Source: Bradyrhizobium betae (GTDB lineage Bacteria > Pseudomonadota > Alphaproteobacteria > Rhizobiales > Xanthobacteraceae). Taken from it: a DNA stretch of 64,000 nucleotides. Positions 27,778 through 36,287 of the stretch are shown piece after piece; within the stretch, counting starts at the first letter, position 1, and every line of letters starts with the position of its first letter. The stretch spans positions 124,001-188,000 of the forward strand of contig NZ_MZXW01000013.1 of assembly GCF_004123905.1 (NCBI RefSeq), written 5' to 3'. The notes beneath the pieces are model-generated. The model saw nothing but the letters and a program-made list of their open reading frames with translations, made no database searches and had not been told where the DNA came from. The position numbers were made by a program, and so were the translations under genes.

Positions 27778-28302
27778 ATGAGAGGGATCGCGGGCGCCGG
27801 TATTTTCGCTCTGGCGTGGTTACTTCAATCGACCGGGACTGCAAGTGCACAGCCTGCTGCCAATGCGGGCTGCACGGCATCGCCTGCGGCCGCGGGCACG
27901 CAGGTCTGGCGCTGCGACAATGGCATCACCATCGTTGCGGAAAACGGCGCCAGATTTGAACTTAAGGACGCCAACCGCGACGGACATATAGACTCCGTCG
28001 AATTGAGCAGCAAAGCGCTGCTGGTCGAGGTGCCCAAGAAGCCCGGCGGCAATCCCTTCAGGGTGCTGACGCCGCAGGCCATCGCCGCCGTGCGCGGCAC
28101 CAAATGGGCGGTCGATGTCGCCGAGGCCAAGACCTCGGTGTTCGTCGCCGATGGCCGTGTTGGCGTCACCCGCAGGAGCCGCGGACGCGGCGTTGTGCTC
28201 GGCCCGGGCGAAGGCGTCGACGTCGAGGCAACCGGGCCGCTGACCGTCAAGACATGGGGCCAGCCGCGCGTCGACGCGCTGATGGCGAGGCTTGGTCAAT
28301 AA
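27778..28302 (+). CDS. FecR-domain periplasmic protein
   Basis: A 174-aa protein with a signal peptide (residues 1-24, ending ASAQ) and a FecR domain in which ITIVAENGARFEL and LTPQAIAAVRGTKWAVDV... VADGRVGVTRR are the recognisable strands. FecR domains bind partner proteins in the periplasm. The ATG at 27778 is chosen for the GGAGG 5 nt upstream, over ATGs at 27766 and 27751. It is followed by a CHASE2-cyclase gene, a pairing that suggests a periplasmic ligand sensor for the cyclase. Its stop codon lies inside a tandem repeat. Confidence 0.82.
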   Translation: MRGIAGAGIFALAWLLQSTGTASAQPAANAGCTASPAAAGTQVWRCDNGITIVAENGARFELKDANRDGHIDSVELSSKALLVEVPKKPGGNPFRVLTPQAIAAVRGTKWAVDVAEAKTSVFVADGRVGVTRRSRGRGVVLGPGEGVDVEATGPLTVKTWGQPRVDALMARLGQ

Positions 28303-28386
28303 GGACTTGGTCAATAAGGAGACTTGGTCAGTAACGAGGCTTGGCCAACAACGAGGCTTGGCCAACAAGGCTTGGACAATTTAAGG
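28291..28386 (+). repeat. Six-unit imperfect tandem repeat (CTTGGTCAATAAGGA type)
   Basis: Units begin CTTGG at 28291, 28306, 28323, 28340, 28357 and 28371, with lengths of 14-17 nt. Units 1-2 read CTTGGTCAATAAGGA; units 4-5 have drifted to CTTGGCCAACAA, which contains the palindrome TTGGCCAA. Unit 1 contains the FecR stop codon and the array fills the gap to the cyclase gene. Confidence 0.85.
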
Positions 28387-28430
28387 CCCTCGCAGCAAGG
28401 CGTGGGCGACAAAGAAGATTGCAGTACGTC

Positions 28431-30317
28431 ATGACCAGACGCGTTCAGATCCTGGCGGCCCTCGTTCTCACCGCTCTGTGGGGCGCGGGCATTTATGCGG
28501 CTCACGCCAACGGCCGTCTGCGCTTTCTCGATCAGCTCGAGGCAACACTGACTGATTTGCGGACGCAGGTCCGCGGCGTGCAGGCTCCGCCCGATCTCGT
28601 CACCATCGTCGCGATCGACGACACCGTGGTCAAGCGCGGCGGCAGCTATCCGCTGCCGCGCGCCGATCTCGCCCGTGTCGTCGACACCATCGTTCAGTTC
28701 AAGCCGAAGGTCGTCGCGATCGACCTTTTGCTGGTGGACCGCAGCGCCGCGATCGGCGACGCCACGCTGGCCAACACGCTCGCCACCGGTCCCGTGGTGC
28801 TTGCCGCCGCGGCGATCTTTCCGTCCGCCAGCGAGACGGTGGAGCCGGGCAGCCAGGGTCCCCTCGCCGCCCTGCCGCAGGCCGAGCGCTTCCTGCTGCC
28901 GCTGCCGGCCTTCGCCGATCACGCCGAGGTCGGCGTCGTCAACGTCGCCACCGGACAATCGGGCTCGCCGCTCTCGGTGCCGATGCTGTTCCGGACCCGC
29001 GACAAGGTCGAGCTGTCATTTCCCTTGCGGGTCGCAACGCGCGCGCTCGACAAGCCGCTGACGATCGCGCCCGATCGACTCATGCTCGGCGATCGCGCGG
29101 TGCCGACCGACACCGATTTCGCGCTGCCGATCACCTATTACGGCCCGCGCCGCACCATCCGCACCGTCAGCGCGCAGAGCATCTTCGACGGCACACTCAA
29201 TCGCGCCGCGATCGAGAACCGGATCGTCGTGATCGGCGCCGCGGTCGCCGGCGGCGGCGACTTCTATCCGACGCCGTTCGATTCGCTGATGCCCGGCGTC
29301 GAAGTGGTCTCGACCGCGATCACGCATCTCGTCGCCGGCGACAACATCGTGCGCGACCGCAAGGTTCACATCGCCGACGCGCTGACTGCGATCCTGCTGC
29401 CGGTGCTGCTGGTGGGTCTGCTCGCCTGGCGGCGCAGCGCGTTCGGCATCATCGCGGCAGCCGCGGTGATGATCGCCTGGGGCGGACTCAATCTGTTCGC
29501 GTTCACGCACGGCGTCTGGCTGAATGCCGCGACGACGCTCGCCGCCGCCGTGCCGCCGGTCGCGGTGTTTGCCGGCGTGCAGCTGTGGGCCGGCGGCCGC
29601 CGCACGCAATATTTCGCCGCCAAGAGCCGGTCGCTGGCGCAATTCCAGGCGCCCGCCGTGCAGGAATGGCTGACGCGCGATCCGAACTTTCTGTCCACGC
29701 CGGTCCGGCAGGATGCGGCCGTCGTTTTCATCGATCTCTCGGGCTTCACGGCGCTGAGCGAAAGGATCGAGCCGGACGAACTCCAGGATCTTCTGAAGGC
29801 GTTTCATGCGCTGATCGACAAGGCCGCGGTCGATTGCGGCGGCCTGATCACCGGCTTTCTCGGCGACGGCGCCATGATCCTGTTCGGCCTGCCACACCCG
29901 ATGCCCGACGACGCGGCGCGCGCGCTGAAATGTTCGATCGACCTGTATCGCAGCGTCGATCGCTGGATCGCCTCGCTGCCATCAGCGATCCGCCGCCAAC
30001 TCGGCTTCAAGATCGGCGCGCATTTCGGCCCGATCATCGCCTCCCGCCTCGGCGAAAGCCACCAGCACATCACGGCGACCGGCGACACCGTCAATGTCGC
30101 GAGCCGCTTGATGGAGGTTGCGGCGCAGAACTGTGCGTGGCTCGCGCTGACCGATACGCTGCTGGACGCAGCCGACTTCCACGGCGCTCCCGACGGAATC
30201 CTGACGGGCCCCCTGCTCACGCAGGTCCGTGGCCGCTCCGGCGTCGTGACCGTCTGGTTCTGGCGCGATCAGGACCAACCGGGTCAGACCGCAACCAAAG
30301 CCGAGATGATCGACTGA
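28431..30317 (+). CDS. CHASE2-domain adenylate/guanylate cyclase
   Basis: A 628-aa membrane signalling enzyme. An N-terminal TM (about 8-24) is followed by a large extracytoplasmic CHASE2 sensor (about 35-290: VTIVAIDDTVVKRGG... VVAIDLLLVDRS), then three hydrophobic helices (about 312-385) and a cytoplasmic class III cyclase domain (about 430-600). The metal-binding Asp is in VVFIDLSGFTALSERI, the turn is FLGDGAMILFGLP, and GDTVNVASRLMEVA is the downstream catalytic stretch. It makes cAMP or cGMP. The ATG at 28431 is used; a TTG-started extension would translate the tandem repeat. It is paired with the upstream FecR protein. Confidence 0.9.
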   Translation: MTRRVQILAALVLTALWGAGIYAAHANGRLRFLDQLEATLTDLRTQVRGVQAPPDLVTIVAIDDTVVKRGGSYPLPRADLARVVDTIVQFKPKVVAIDLLLVDRSAAIGDATLANTLATGPVVLAAAAIFPSASETVEPGSQGPLAALPQAERFLLPLPAFADHAEVGVVNVATGQSGSPLSVPMLFRTRDKVELSFPLRVATRALDKPLTIAPDRLMLGDRAVPTDTDFALPITYYGPRRTIRTVSAQSIFDGTLNRAAIENRIVVIGAAVAGGGDFYPTPFDSLMPGVEVVSTAITHLVAGDNIVRDRKVHIADALTAILLPVLLVGLLAWRRSAFGIIAAAAVMIAWGGLNLFAFTHGVWLNAATTLAAAVPPVAVFAGVQLWAGGRRTQYFAAKSRSLAQFQAPAVQEWLTRDPNFLSTPVRQDAAVVFIDLSGFTALSERIEPDELQDLLKAFHALIDKAAVDCGGLITGFLGDGAMILFGLPHPMPDDAARALKCSIDLYRSVDRWIASLPSAIRRQLGFKIGAHFGPIIASRLGESHQHITATGDTVNVASRLMEVAAQNCAWLALTDTLLDAADFHGAPDGILTGPLLTQVRGRSGVVTVWFWRDQDQPGQTATKAEMID

Positions 30318-30319
30318 AA

Positions 30320-31645
30320 TCAGTTCGGTTCGAGAACCAGCTTCTTGAGATGACCCGCAACGCTCTGCTTGGAGACAGCATCGAGGCGCAGCCCCCGCTC
30401 GGCCCACGTCTTTTCCCACAGATGCACACCCGTGACACGGGGATCGCTCAACAGCTCGAAGCCGGCCCGGCTTTCGGTGGCGAACAAATCCACTTCGTGC
30501 CAGTCGATCGCATTGAAGGTCGTCGGCGGCAGTATGGACGAGAGCAGCTGCTGGTCGTCTGACCCGAGCAGATATTCGCTCAGCAACAGCGGCCCGACCG
30601 CACCGTATTCGACGCGCCTTTCGCTGAAAAGGCGCTGGAGGGCCAGGGCATACAGATTGGCCATGTGCAGCGAGCCCTTGGGCGCGCGCATCACGCCGCC
30701 GACGCAGACATGGCCGTTCTCGACACCGGACCATTGCGTGGAAAACACGTGCTCCGATGCGAAATCCAGCGGCTTGAGGAGCACGATGTCCGTATCGAGC
30801 CACCACCCGCCGAACTCCTGAAGAACGGCATAGCGGAAGATGTCGCTGAAGTAGCGGATCTCGCTGTGCACGAGAGCGTGGTGGTAGGTCGAACGTGGCA
30901 CCACGCTTGCCGCGTCGGCCACCAGGACTCCTGATGGCACAAGCGCCTGCATGGTGGCCACGTCGTCGTAAGTGTACAGCTTGACCGGATGGCCCTGGCG
31001 GATCATCGATCGAAGCGCGAGATGCGACATCTCGCTCGGCAGCGTGTCCGACCAGAAGCAATGAATGAGATCGCGAGCCTCTTCCGACCCCGAGCGGTTC
31101 TGAAGATGAGCATTGAATTGCGCCGTCAGGGCATTCCAGCCGTTGCGAGGAGCAGAACGGCACTCGCCAAGGAACGGCATCTTCTGATAGGCCCGCGCGA
31201 TCACGAAGCAAAGGCTCGCCTGGTTGCCGTGCCCCGCCCGGCTCAGGGCATGGCCATAATTCTCCCAGATCGAGGGATCGACGGGATCGAGATCCACCGC
31301 GCGCTGAAACGCTTCCAGCGCCTGTTCCTGCAGCCCCTTGCCTTGCAGGGCGGTCCCGAACGTCGCCAGATAAGTTGCCTTCATCTCGTTTGTGAGCGCA
31401 CGGCCGGCCCACTTGATGGCGGCATCGAAGTCGCCGTTGAGCAGAGACACACCCGCCATCAGATGAAGCAAACCGGCATGGTTTGCGTCCGCGGCGAGCC
31501 CCTCCCGGCAGCGCGCTTCGGCCTGCGCCAGCTCGCCTGTCTTCAGGTGCCGCAGGCAGATCTGGTAATATTCATCCCGCGTCAGCGACGACGGCTCTGT
31601 CGAGGTCTCGTCTGTTCTTGCGAGAGTGCCGTCGTGATAATTCAT
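30320..31645 (-). CDS. TPR-containing GT32-like glycosyltransferase
   Basis: A 441-aa protein. Residues about 22-155 form TPR helices (CLRHLKTGELAQAEARCREGLAADANHAGLL..., ALEAFQRAVDLDPVDPSIWENYGHAL). The rest is a glycosyltransferase with the DXD region GGWWLDTDIVLLKPL of the capsular polysaccharide synthesis/alpha-1,4 (GT32) type, preceded by YHHALVHSEIRYFSDIFRYAVL. It probably transfers a sugar to a surface glycan or protein in the cytoplasm. It is divergent from the seven-gene glycan operon, with a 203-nt gap. Confidence 0.82.
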   Translation of the reverse strand: MNYHDGTLARTDETSTEPSSLTRDEYYQICLRHLKTGELAQAEARCREGLAADANHAGLLHLMAGVSLLNGDFDAAIKWAGRALTNEMKATYLATFGTALQGKGLQEQALEAFQRAVDLDPVDPSIWENYGHALSRAGHGNQASLCFVIARAYQKMPFLGECRSAPRNGWNALTAQFNAHLQNRSGSEEARDLIHCFWSDTLPSEMSHLALRSMIRQGHPVKLYTYDDVATMQALVPSGVLVADAASVVPRSTYHHALVHSEIRYFSDIFRYAVLQEFGGWWLDTDIVLLKPLDFASEHVFSTQWSGVENGHVCVGGVMRAPKGSLHMANLYALALQRLFSERRVEYGAVGPLLLSEYLLGSDDQQLLSSILPPTTFNAIDWHEVDLFATESRAGFELLSDPRVTGVHLWEKTWAERGLRLDAVSKQSVAGHLKKLVLEPN

Positions 31646-31848
31646 CGGGGACCTTCCGGGTCATGGGACAGCAGGCGTCACCCCGATTCCCAGATCCTCG
31701 GGAAGCTCGCCGCCATTCGACTATCCCGCCCGTAGCTTGCACGAAGCTTGGCACCGCATTCGCGCGGCAGCGCCGGCGCGTGGCGAATCAAAAGGGCCGC
31801 TGATATGGCAGCAAACAGTGACCGGCGCATCTTGTCCGGTCTTCCGAA

Positions 31849-32832
31849 ATGGTCTTCGGTAAAGAGGACGGTCGTTTGGCCATTGATTTTCGTGAAATCA
31901 AAACTTCAATCGGGAAAGGCCAGGTTATGGCCGCAAAGACCGATGCCGTTCTGGACGTCAAGACCAACGCCTTCCTGGAAAGCTTTGTGACGGGCCCGTT
32001 GAAAGACGCCATCGTGCTTCTTGCCGCGAAAAGAGCAATGCTCCGTGAAGACATTGGCGAGTTGCGGACATTGGCTCTCGGATCGTCGCATGGCGACCAT
32101 GGGTTCGATCCGCAGTTCTGCGATGAGTCATTCAATCTCTGCAGCAGAACGCAGGACCTGAAGCACTCGTATGCGCTTTATGAAACAACCAGCAAGCTGG
32201 CACCGAACCTGAAAAATATCATTGTTTTCTACTCGGTGTTTTCGGCCGGCTTTTTCATGGAGAACACCCGATCAGAAAAGATCCTGTCTCCTGCTCTCAA
32301 TGGATTGTTTTCTCTCGGGCTGAAATACGAGGAGAACCGTTTCGCCGCGCTCTCTGAACAGATAAGAGACGCTTTCATCGACGTCGTGATCCAACTGGAA
32401 GGGAAGCACGGGTTCCTCCCCAAGTGGGTGCAGATCATCACTCCAGACACTTATGGGGCGGCACGACGGGCGAATGATCACCTCAAATGGCCCAGCAGCG
32501 ATGCAAATCAGTATTTGATCAAGATCATCCGGCTTGCCAGGCACCTCAAACACAATCTCTGCATCGTCATCCCTCCTGTTCGCTCCGACTACCGAGAAGC
32601 TGTTGGTCCTCGCTCCACCAAGCTATTCCAGGAACTGATGGATATCTGCGGCGAATTCCAAATCAGTTCCGTGCTGAACTGTTACGATGGCGTTGGATTT
32701 CCTGACGAATATTTTGGTGATTTCGACCACCTTCTACCCGAGGGGACCGGACCACGGATTTTAACTCGCGCAATCGACGCGAGATTGCGGGCTACATCGG
32801 CAGCTGGTCCGATCTGTCAGGCCCGATCATGA
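31849..32832 (+). CDS. SGNH/GDSL-like protein, first gene of the glycan operon
   Basis: A 327-aa protein without a named family that I can recognise. LRTLALGSSHGDHGFDPQ near residue 74 resembles SGNH block I (G-x-S), and GDFDHLLPEGTGPRIL near residue 295 resembles the block V D-x-x-H, so an esterase or O-acyltransferase role on a glycan is plausible. The start is uncertain: 31849 lacks a ribosome-binding site and 31927 (MAAKTD...) is an alternative. Its stop overlaps the next gene (ATGA), so the two are translationally coupled. Base composition is visibly more AT-rich than the window average. Confidence 0.6.
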   Translation: MVFGKEDGRLAIDFREIKTSIGKGQVMAAKTDAVLDVKTNAFLESFVTGPLKDAIVLLAAKRAMLREDIGELRTLALGSSHGDHGFDPQFCDESFNLCSRTQDLKHSYALYETTSKLAPNLKNIIVFYSVFSAGFFMENTRSEKILSPALNGLFSLGLKYEENRFAALSEQIRDAFIDVVIQLEGKHGFLPKWVQIITPDTYGAARRANDHLKWPSSDANQYLIKIIRLARHLKHNLCIVIPPVRSDYREAVGPRSTKLFQELMDICGEFQISSVLNCYDGVGFPDEYFGDFDHLLPEGTGPRILTRAIDARLRATSAAGPICQARS

Positions 32833-33671
32833 GAGTATTGATCGTTGGAGCAACCTCGTCGTTGGCGCAGGCGCTTATCGCGCTCCTTCATGGACAGTGC
32901 GAACTGCTGACGGCCGGGCGGAACGGTTGCGATATCGCGCTCGATTTATCCTCGCGTGACATACAACTCCCCGCCGGGATCGACTGCGTCGTGAATCTGG
33001 CCGCGGCGTTCGGGGGCAAGGAGCTGACCGACATCCTGCAAGCGATGGATGTCAACGTGCTCGGTGTCATGAAGCTCTGTCATGCCAGCGCGAAGGCAGG
33101 CGCCAAACACCTTGTACACATCTCCAGCATTTTCTCGGATCTCGACAGCACGTCTCCCTTCTTCGGAGCCTACTCGCTCTCAAAGAGACACTCCGAAGAG
33201 GTCACGCAATTTTGCGGCCGGGAGCTCGGGCTGCCGGTCGCGGTGCTAAAACCATCCCAGATCTATGGTGTGGGGCCAGGGTTTCGACGGCATCAGCCAT
33301 TCCTTTACACCATCATGGACAAGGCCCAGAGCCATGAAGACATCAATCTTTTTGGTTTGAATGACCCGTTGCGGAATTTCATTCACGCTCAGGACGTCGC
33401 GAAACTCATCTCGGCCGCTGTCGCGACGAAACTCGAAGGCACCTATCGCTGTGCGCACCCCGACAATGTCACCTATTCGCAAATTGCGGCCGCGGCCATT
33501 TCGGCCTTTGAAAGCAAGAGCAAGGTCGCGTTCCTGAAAGACAAGCCTGATATTCCAAGCAATGGCTTTGCTTGCGATGAGACATTGTTCCGACTGCTCG
33601 ACTATTTTCCCCACATCTCCATGACGCAGGGCATGCAGATGGAAGCAGCCCATCGAAGGCGGGCGGCATGA
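32829..33671 (+). CDS. NAD-dependent epimerase/dehydratase family protein
   Basis: A 280-aa extended-SDR protein. The N-terminal Rossmann motif is VLIVGATSSLAQ (degenerate G-x-x-G-x-x-x), NLAAAFGG follows, then the active-site Ser in HISSIFSD and Tyr-x3-Lys as YSLSK. KPSQIYGVGPGFR is typical of nucleotide-sugar epimerases. It probably changes the sugar of an NDP-sugar. It overlaps both neighbours by 4 nt. Confidence 0.85.
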   Translation: MRVLIVGATSSLAQALIALLHGQCELLTAGRNGCDIALDLSSRDIQLPAGIDCVVNLAAAFGGKELTDILQAMDVNVLGVMKLCHASAKAGAKHLVHISSIFSDLDSTSPFFGAYSLSKRHSEEVTQFCGRELGLPVAVLKPSQIYGVGPGFRRHQPFLYTIMDKAQSHEDINLFGLNDPLRNFIHAQDVAKLISAAVATKLEGTYRCAHPDNVTYSQIAAAAISAFESKSKVAFLKDKPDIPSNGFACDETLFRLLDYFPHISMTQGMQMEAAHRRRAA

Positions 33672-34645
33672 GAACGATACTGGTTTCCGGCGCCGCCGGA
33701 ATCGTCGGCTATGGAATTTTGCGCTCGCTGAAAAGCTCGAACAGGCCGATGAAGCTCGTGGGCACCTCGATCTATACAGATTCGGTGGCGCCGGGATTCT
33801 GCGACGTCTTTGAACGGGTGCCCAGGACGGATGCGCCTGATTACCTTGATCAGCTTGTTGCGCTGCTCCGCAAGCATCAGGTCGACGTGGCGATCCCCGG
33901 CATCGATGCAGACATGTACACATGGGCGGACCGGCTGGCCGAGATTGAATCGACCGGAACCAAGGTCGTTATCAATTCGCCCGACCTGATTGCCAGATGC
34001 TCCGACAAATGGGCGTTTTACCAGCGCCAGCTGGAACTGAAGCTGCCCTACGCGATCCCGAGCTATCTGGACATGGACTTCGATTTTCTCACGGAGACAT
34101 GCGGCCTGCCGTTCCTGCTGAAACCTCGCCGGGGTTTTGGGTCCAAGGGAATCGTGGCGGTCGCGACTGCCGAGCAGTTTGCCGGGATTGATCCCGCGAC
34201 AAAAGCGACACTGATGGCCCAACCCATCGTCGGACGCGATGACGAGGAATTCACCGTATCCGCGTTTTGCGATGGTCTTGGAAGCTATTCGGCGATCATG
34301 GCGCTGCGGCGAAAACTCTCCAGGGAGGGATTCACGGAGAAAGCAGAGGTTGTCGATGAGGCCGAGTTTTCCGAAGCCGTTCGGGATTTATGCCGGGGGT
34401 TTTCTCCCGTTGGCCCCACCAACTTTCAGTTTCGCGAGACCGACCATGGCCTGAGGCTGCTCGAGATCAATCCGAGGATTTCCTCGTCAACATCGATACG
34501 CGCCGCCTTTGGATACAACGAAGCGTTGATGGCGGTCGAACTGGCCATCGAGAACCGGATGCCGCGCCAGCCGGACATCAAGCGCGGTCGGGCCGTCCGC
34601 TACACGGAGGATCATATCTTCTATGAAAATAGCGTTCATCTCTGA
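33668..34645 (+). CDS. ATP-grasp domain ligase
   Basis: A 325-aa ATP-grasp protein similar to carbamoyl-phosphate-synthase-type or PylC-type ligases. The N-terminal pre-ATP-grasp Rossmann part is TILVSGAAGIVGYGILRSL. The nucleotide-binding loop is PFLLKPRRGFGSKGIVAV, and the metal-binding end LLEINPRISSSTSIRAAFGYNEALMAVEL. Such enzymes join a carboxylate to an amine through an acyl-phosphate. In a glycan operon this suggests amidation of a sugar acid or attachment of an amino acid. It overlaps the epimerase by 4 nt and the phosphoesterase by 23 nt. Confidence 0.85.
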   Translation: MRTILVSGAAGIVGYGILRSLKSSNRPMKLVGTSIYTDSVAPGFCDVFERVPRTDAPDYLDQLVALLRKHQVDVAIPGIDADMYTWADRLAEIESTGTKVVINSPDLIARCSDKWAFYQRQLELKLPYAIPSYLDMDFDFLTETCGLPFLLKPRRGFGSKGIVAVATAEQFAGIDPATKATLMAQPIVGRDDEEFTVSAFCDGLGSYSAIMALRRKLSREGFTEKAEVVDEAEFSEAVRDLCRGFSPVGPTNFQFRETDHGLRLLEINPRISSSTSIRAAFGYNEALMAVELAIENRMPRQPDIKRGRAVRYTEDHIFYENSVHL

Positions 34646-35303
34646 CATCCATGGAAATTTCGAGGCGCTGACGGCGGTTCTCGCCGAGCTCGATCGCATG
34701 CATGTCACCGAGATTGTCTGCGTGGGCGACGTGGTCGGCTATTATGCGCAGGTCAACGAATGTTGCGACGAGCTGAAACGGCGCGGCATCAAGAGCCTTC
34801 TTGGCAACCACGACTGGTACCTGGGCTTCGGCGGCTTTTGCATCAGATCCAAAAGCGTCAACGATTGCCTCGCCTATCAGAGGAAGGTGATCACGTCCGA
34901 GAACCTGAACTGGCTCAGGACGTTCGGTGTGCACATGCAGGTGGGAGACGCTCAAATCGTCCATGGCGGGTGGTCGGATCCGATCGATGAATACCTCAGG
35001 GAGCCCGACGAAGCCTATTTCGCGCGACTGCCCGGCAGCATCTTCGTCAGCGGCCATACCCACGTGCAAAGTCTCCATCACTTCGGGGAGAAGACCTATT
35101 GCAATCCCGGATCGGTCGGACAACCGCGCGACGGCGATCCACGCGCGGCGTTCGCAATCTTTGACGGCCACAGCTTCGAACTGCATCGGGTCGCGTACGA
35201 CATGCGAAAGGTATTCGAGCTGATGGAGACCGCAGGCTTCAACGACTACTACTACGGCGGACTGAAGACCGGTGCGAACCGGCTTCAACGGCTTGAGGAT
35301 TGA
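34623..35303 (+). CDS. Calcineurin-like metallophosphoesterase (YfcE/MJ0936-like)
   Basis: A 226-aa enzyme with all metallophosphoesterase blocks: SDIHGNFEAL (residues 7-16), VGDVVGY, LLGNHDWYL, VHGGWSD, and VSGHTHVQS. Two metal ions would be bound. It hydrolyses a phosphomonoester or diester. The ATG lies inside the end of the ATP-grasp gene, so translation is coupled. In this setting it may remove phosphate from a sugar-phosphate intermediate. Confidence 0.9.
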   Translation: MKIAFISDIHGNFEALTAVLAELDRMHVTEIVCVGDVVGYYAQVNECCDELKRRGIKSLLGNHDWYLGFGGFCIRSKSVNDCLAYQRKVITSENLNWLRTFGVHMQVGDAQIVHGGWSDPIDEYLREPDEAYFARLPGSIFVSGHTHVQSLHHFGEKTYCNPGSVGQPRDGDPRAAFAIFDGHSFELHRVAYDMRKVFELMETAGFNDYYYGGLKTGANRLQRLED

Positions 35304-35312
35304 GATCAGACC

Positions 35313-36287
35313 ATGCTGCAGTGGGAAAAGCTCGGAAAGCTCTTCGACCCCCGCGACCACAAGGATCACCCCTGGATGCGCGAATTCGCGCAATCTCCGA
35401 GCACGCTGGTTTTCGATGACATCATCAGGGTCTATTTTTGCTCAAGGCCGGCGCCCGACGAGAAGGGCGAATACAAGAGCTACATTGCGTTTATCGATCT
35501 TGACCGAAAGAATCCTTCGCGCGTGCTCCGCATCTGCGACAAGCCGGCGCTGGATCTCGGCGGGTTCGGGACCTTCGACGAATTCGGCACGAACCCGGTC
35601 TCGGTGATCCGGCACGAGAACCATATCCGTGCGTATTACGCCGGATGGACCCGATGCGAGTCAGTCCGCTTCAACGCCGCGATCGGCGTTGCCATCAGCA
35701 ACAACAATGGCGAGTCCTTCGAGAGAATTGGCGAAGGTCCGGTCCTCTCGTACACGCCGTATGAACCGTATCTGCTGGGAAGCCCCCGGATTCGACGGTT
35801 CAACGACACTTGGTATCTTTGGTACGCCGGAGGCAAGCGGTGGATAAAAACCGCGAGCCGGACCGAGCCAATTATCAAAATTCGCGTGGCCACATCCTCC
35901 GACGGATTGAATTGGCGAAGGGACGGCGCCGATTTGATCGAAGATAGATTGGATGAAGACGAATGCCAGGCAGGCGCCGATGTCATCGCACGCGCGGGCC
36001 GTTTTCACATGTTCTATTCTTATCGGAAAAGCCAGAACTACAAAGGCAAGGACGGCGGATACCGCATCGGCTACGCTGTTTCGGACGATCTGGTGAAATG
36101 GAAACGAAATGACGAGCTGGCCGGACTTGGCGTTTCCGCCGACGGTTGGGATTCCGAAATGGCAAACTATGGTCACGTGTTCAGTTTGGACGGCGAGACG
36201 TACATGATCTATCAAGGAAATGAAATGGGACGAACGGGCATCGGTTTGGCGCGCCTGCAAAATTGTCCGGATTGGTTCAAGCCATGA
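35313..36287 (+). CDS. Beta-propeller glycosidase-like protein, tandem copy 1
   Basis: A 324-aa protein with repeating strands ending in W/Y motifs (GVAISNNNGESFERIGEGPVL, WYLWYAGGKRW, ATSSDGLNWRRDGADLI, GYAVSDDLVKWKRND), as in five-bladed GH43/GH32-type propellers. The opening MLQWEKLGKLFDPRDHKD and the acidic EDECQAGADVI stretch are shared with the next gene. It has no signal peptide, so it works in the cytoplasm; that suits a transferase or phosphorylase acting on an activated sugar more than an extracellular hydrolase. It lies 9 nt after the phosphoesterase and overlaps its paralogue by 4 nt. Confidence 0.7.
   Translation: MLQWEKLGKLFDPRDHKDHPWMREFAQSPSTLVFDDIIRVYFCSRPAPDEKGEYKSYIAFIDLDRKNPSRVLRICDKPALDLGGFGTFDEFGTNPVSVIRHENHIRAYYAGWTRCESVRFNAAIGVAISNNNGESFERIGEGPVLSYTPYEPYLLGSPRIRRFNDTWYLWYAGGKRWIKTASRTEPIIKIRVATSSDGLNWRRDGADLIEDRLDEDECQAGADVIARAGRFHMFYSYRKSQNYKGKDGGYRIGYAVSDDLVKWKRNDELAGLGVSADGWDSEMANYGHVFSLDGETYMIYQGNEMGRTGIGLARLQNCPDWFKP

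Noticed and set aside
28291..28386. CRISPR-like array
   Set aside because: The units are contiguous 14-17 nt repeats without spacers, so this is a simple tandem repeat.
28341..28430. TTG-started N-terminal extension of the CHASE2 cyclase
   Set aside because: It would translate the degenerating tandem repeat; the ATG at 28431 directly precedes the membrane anchor.
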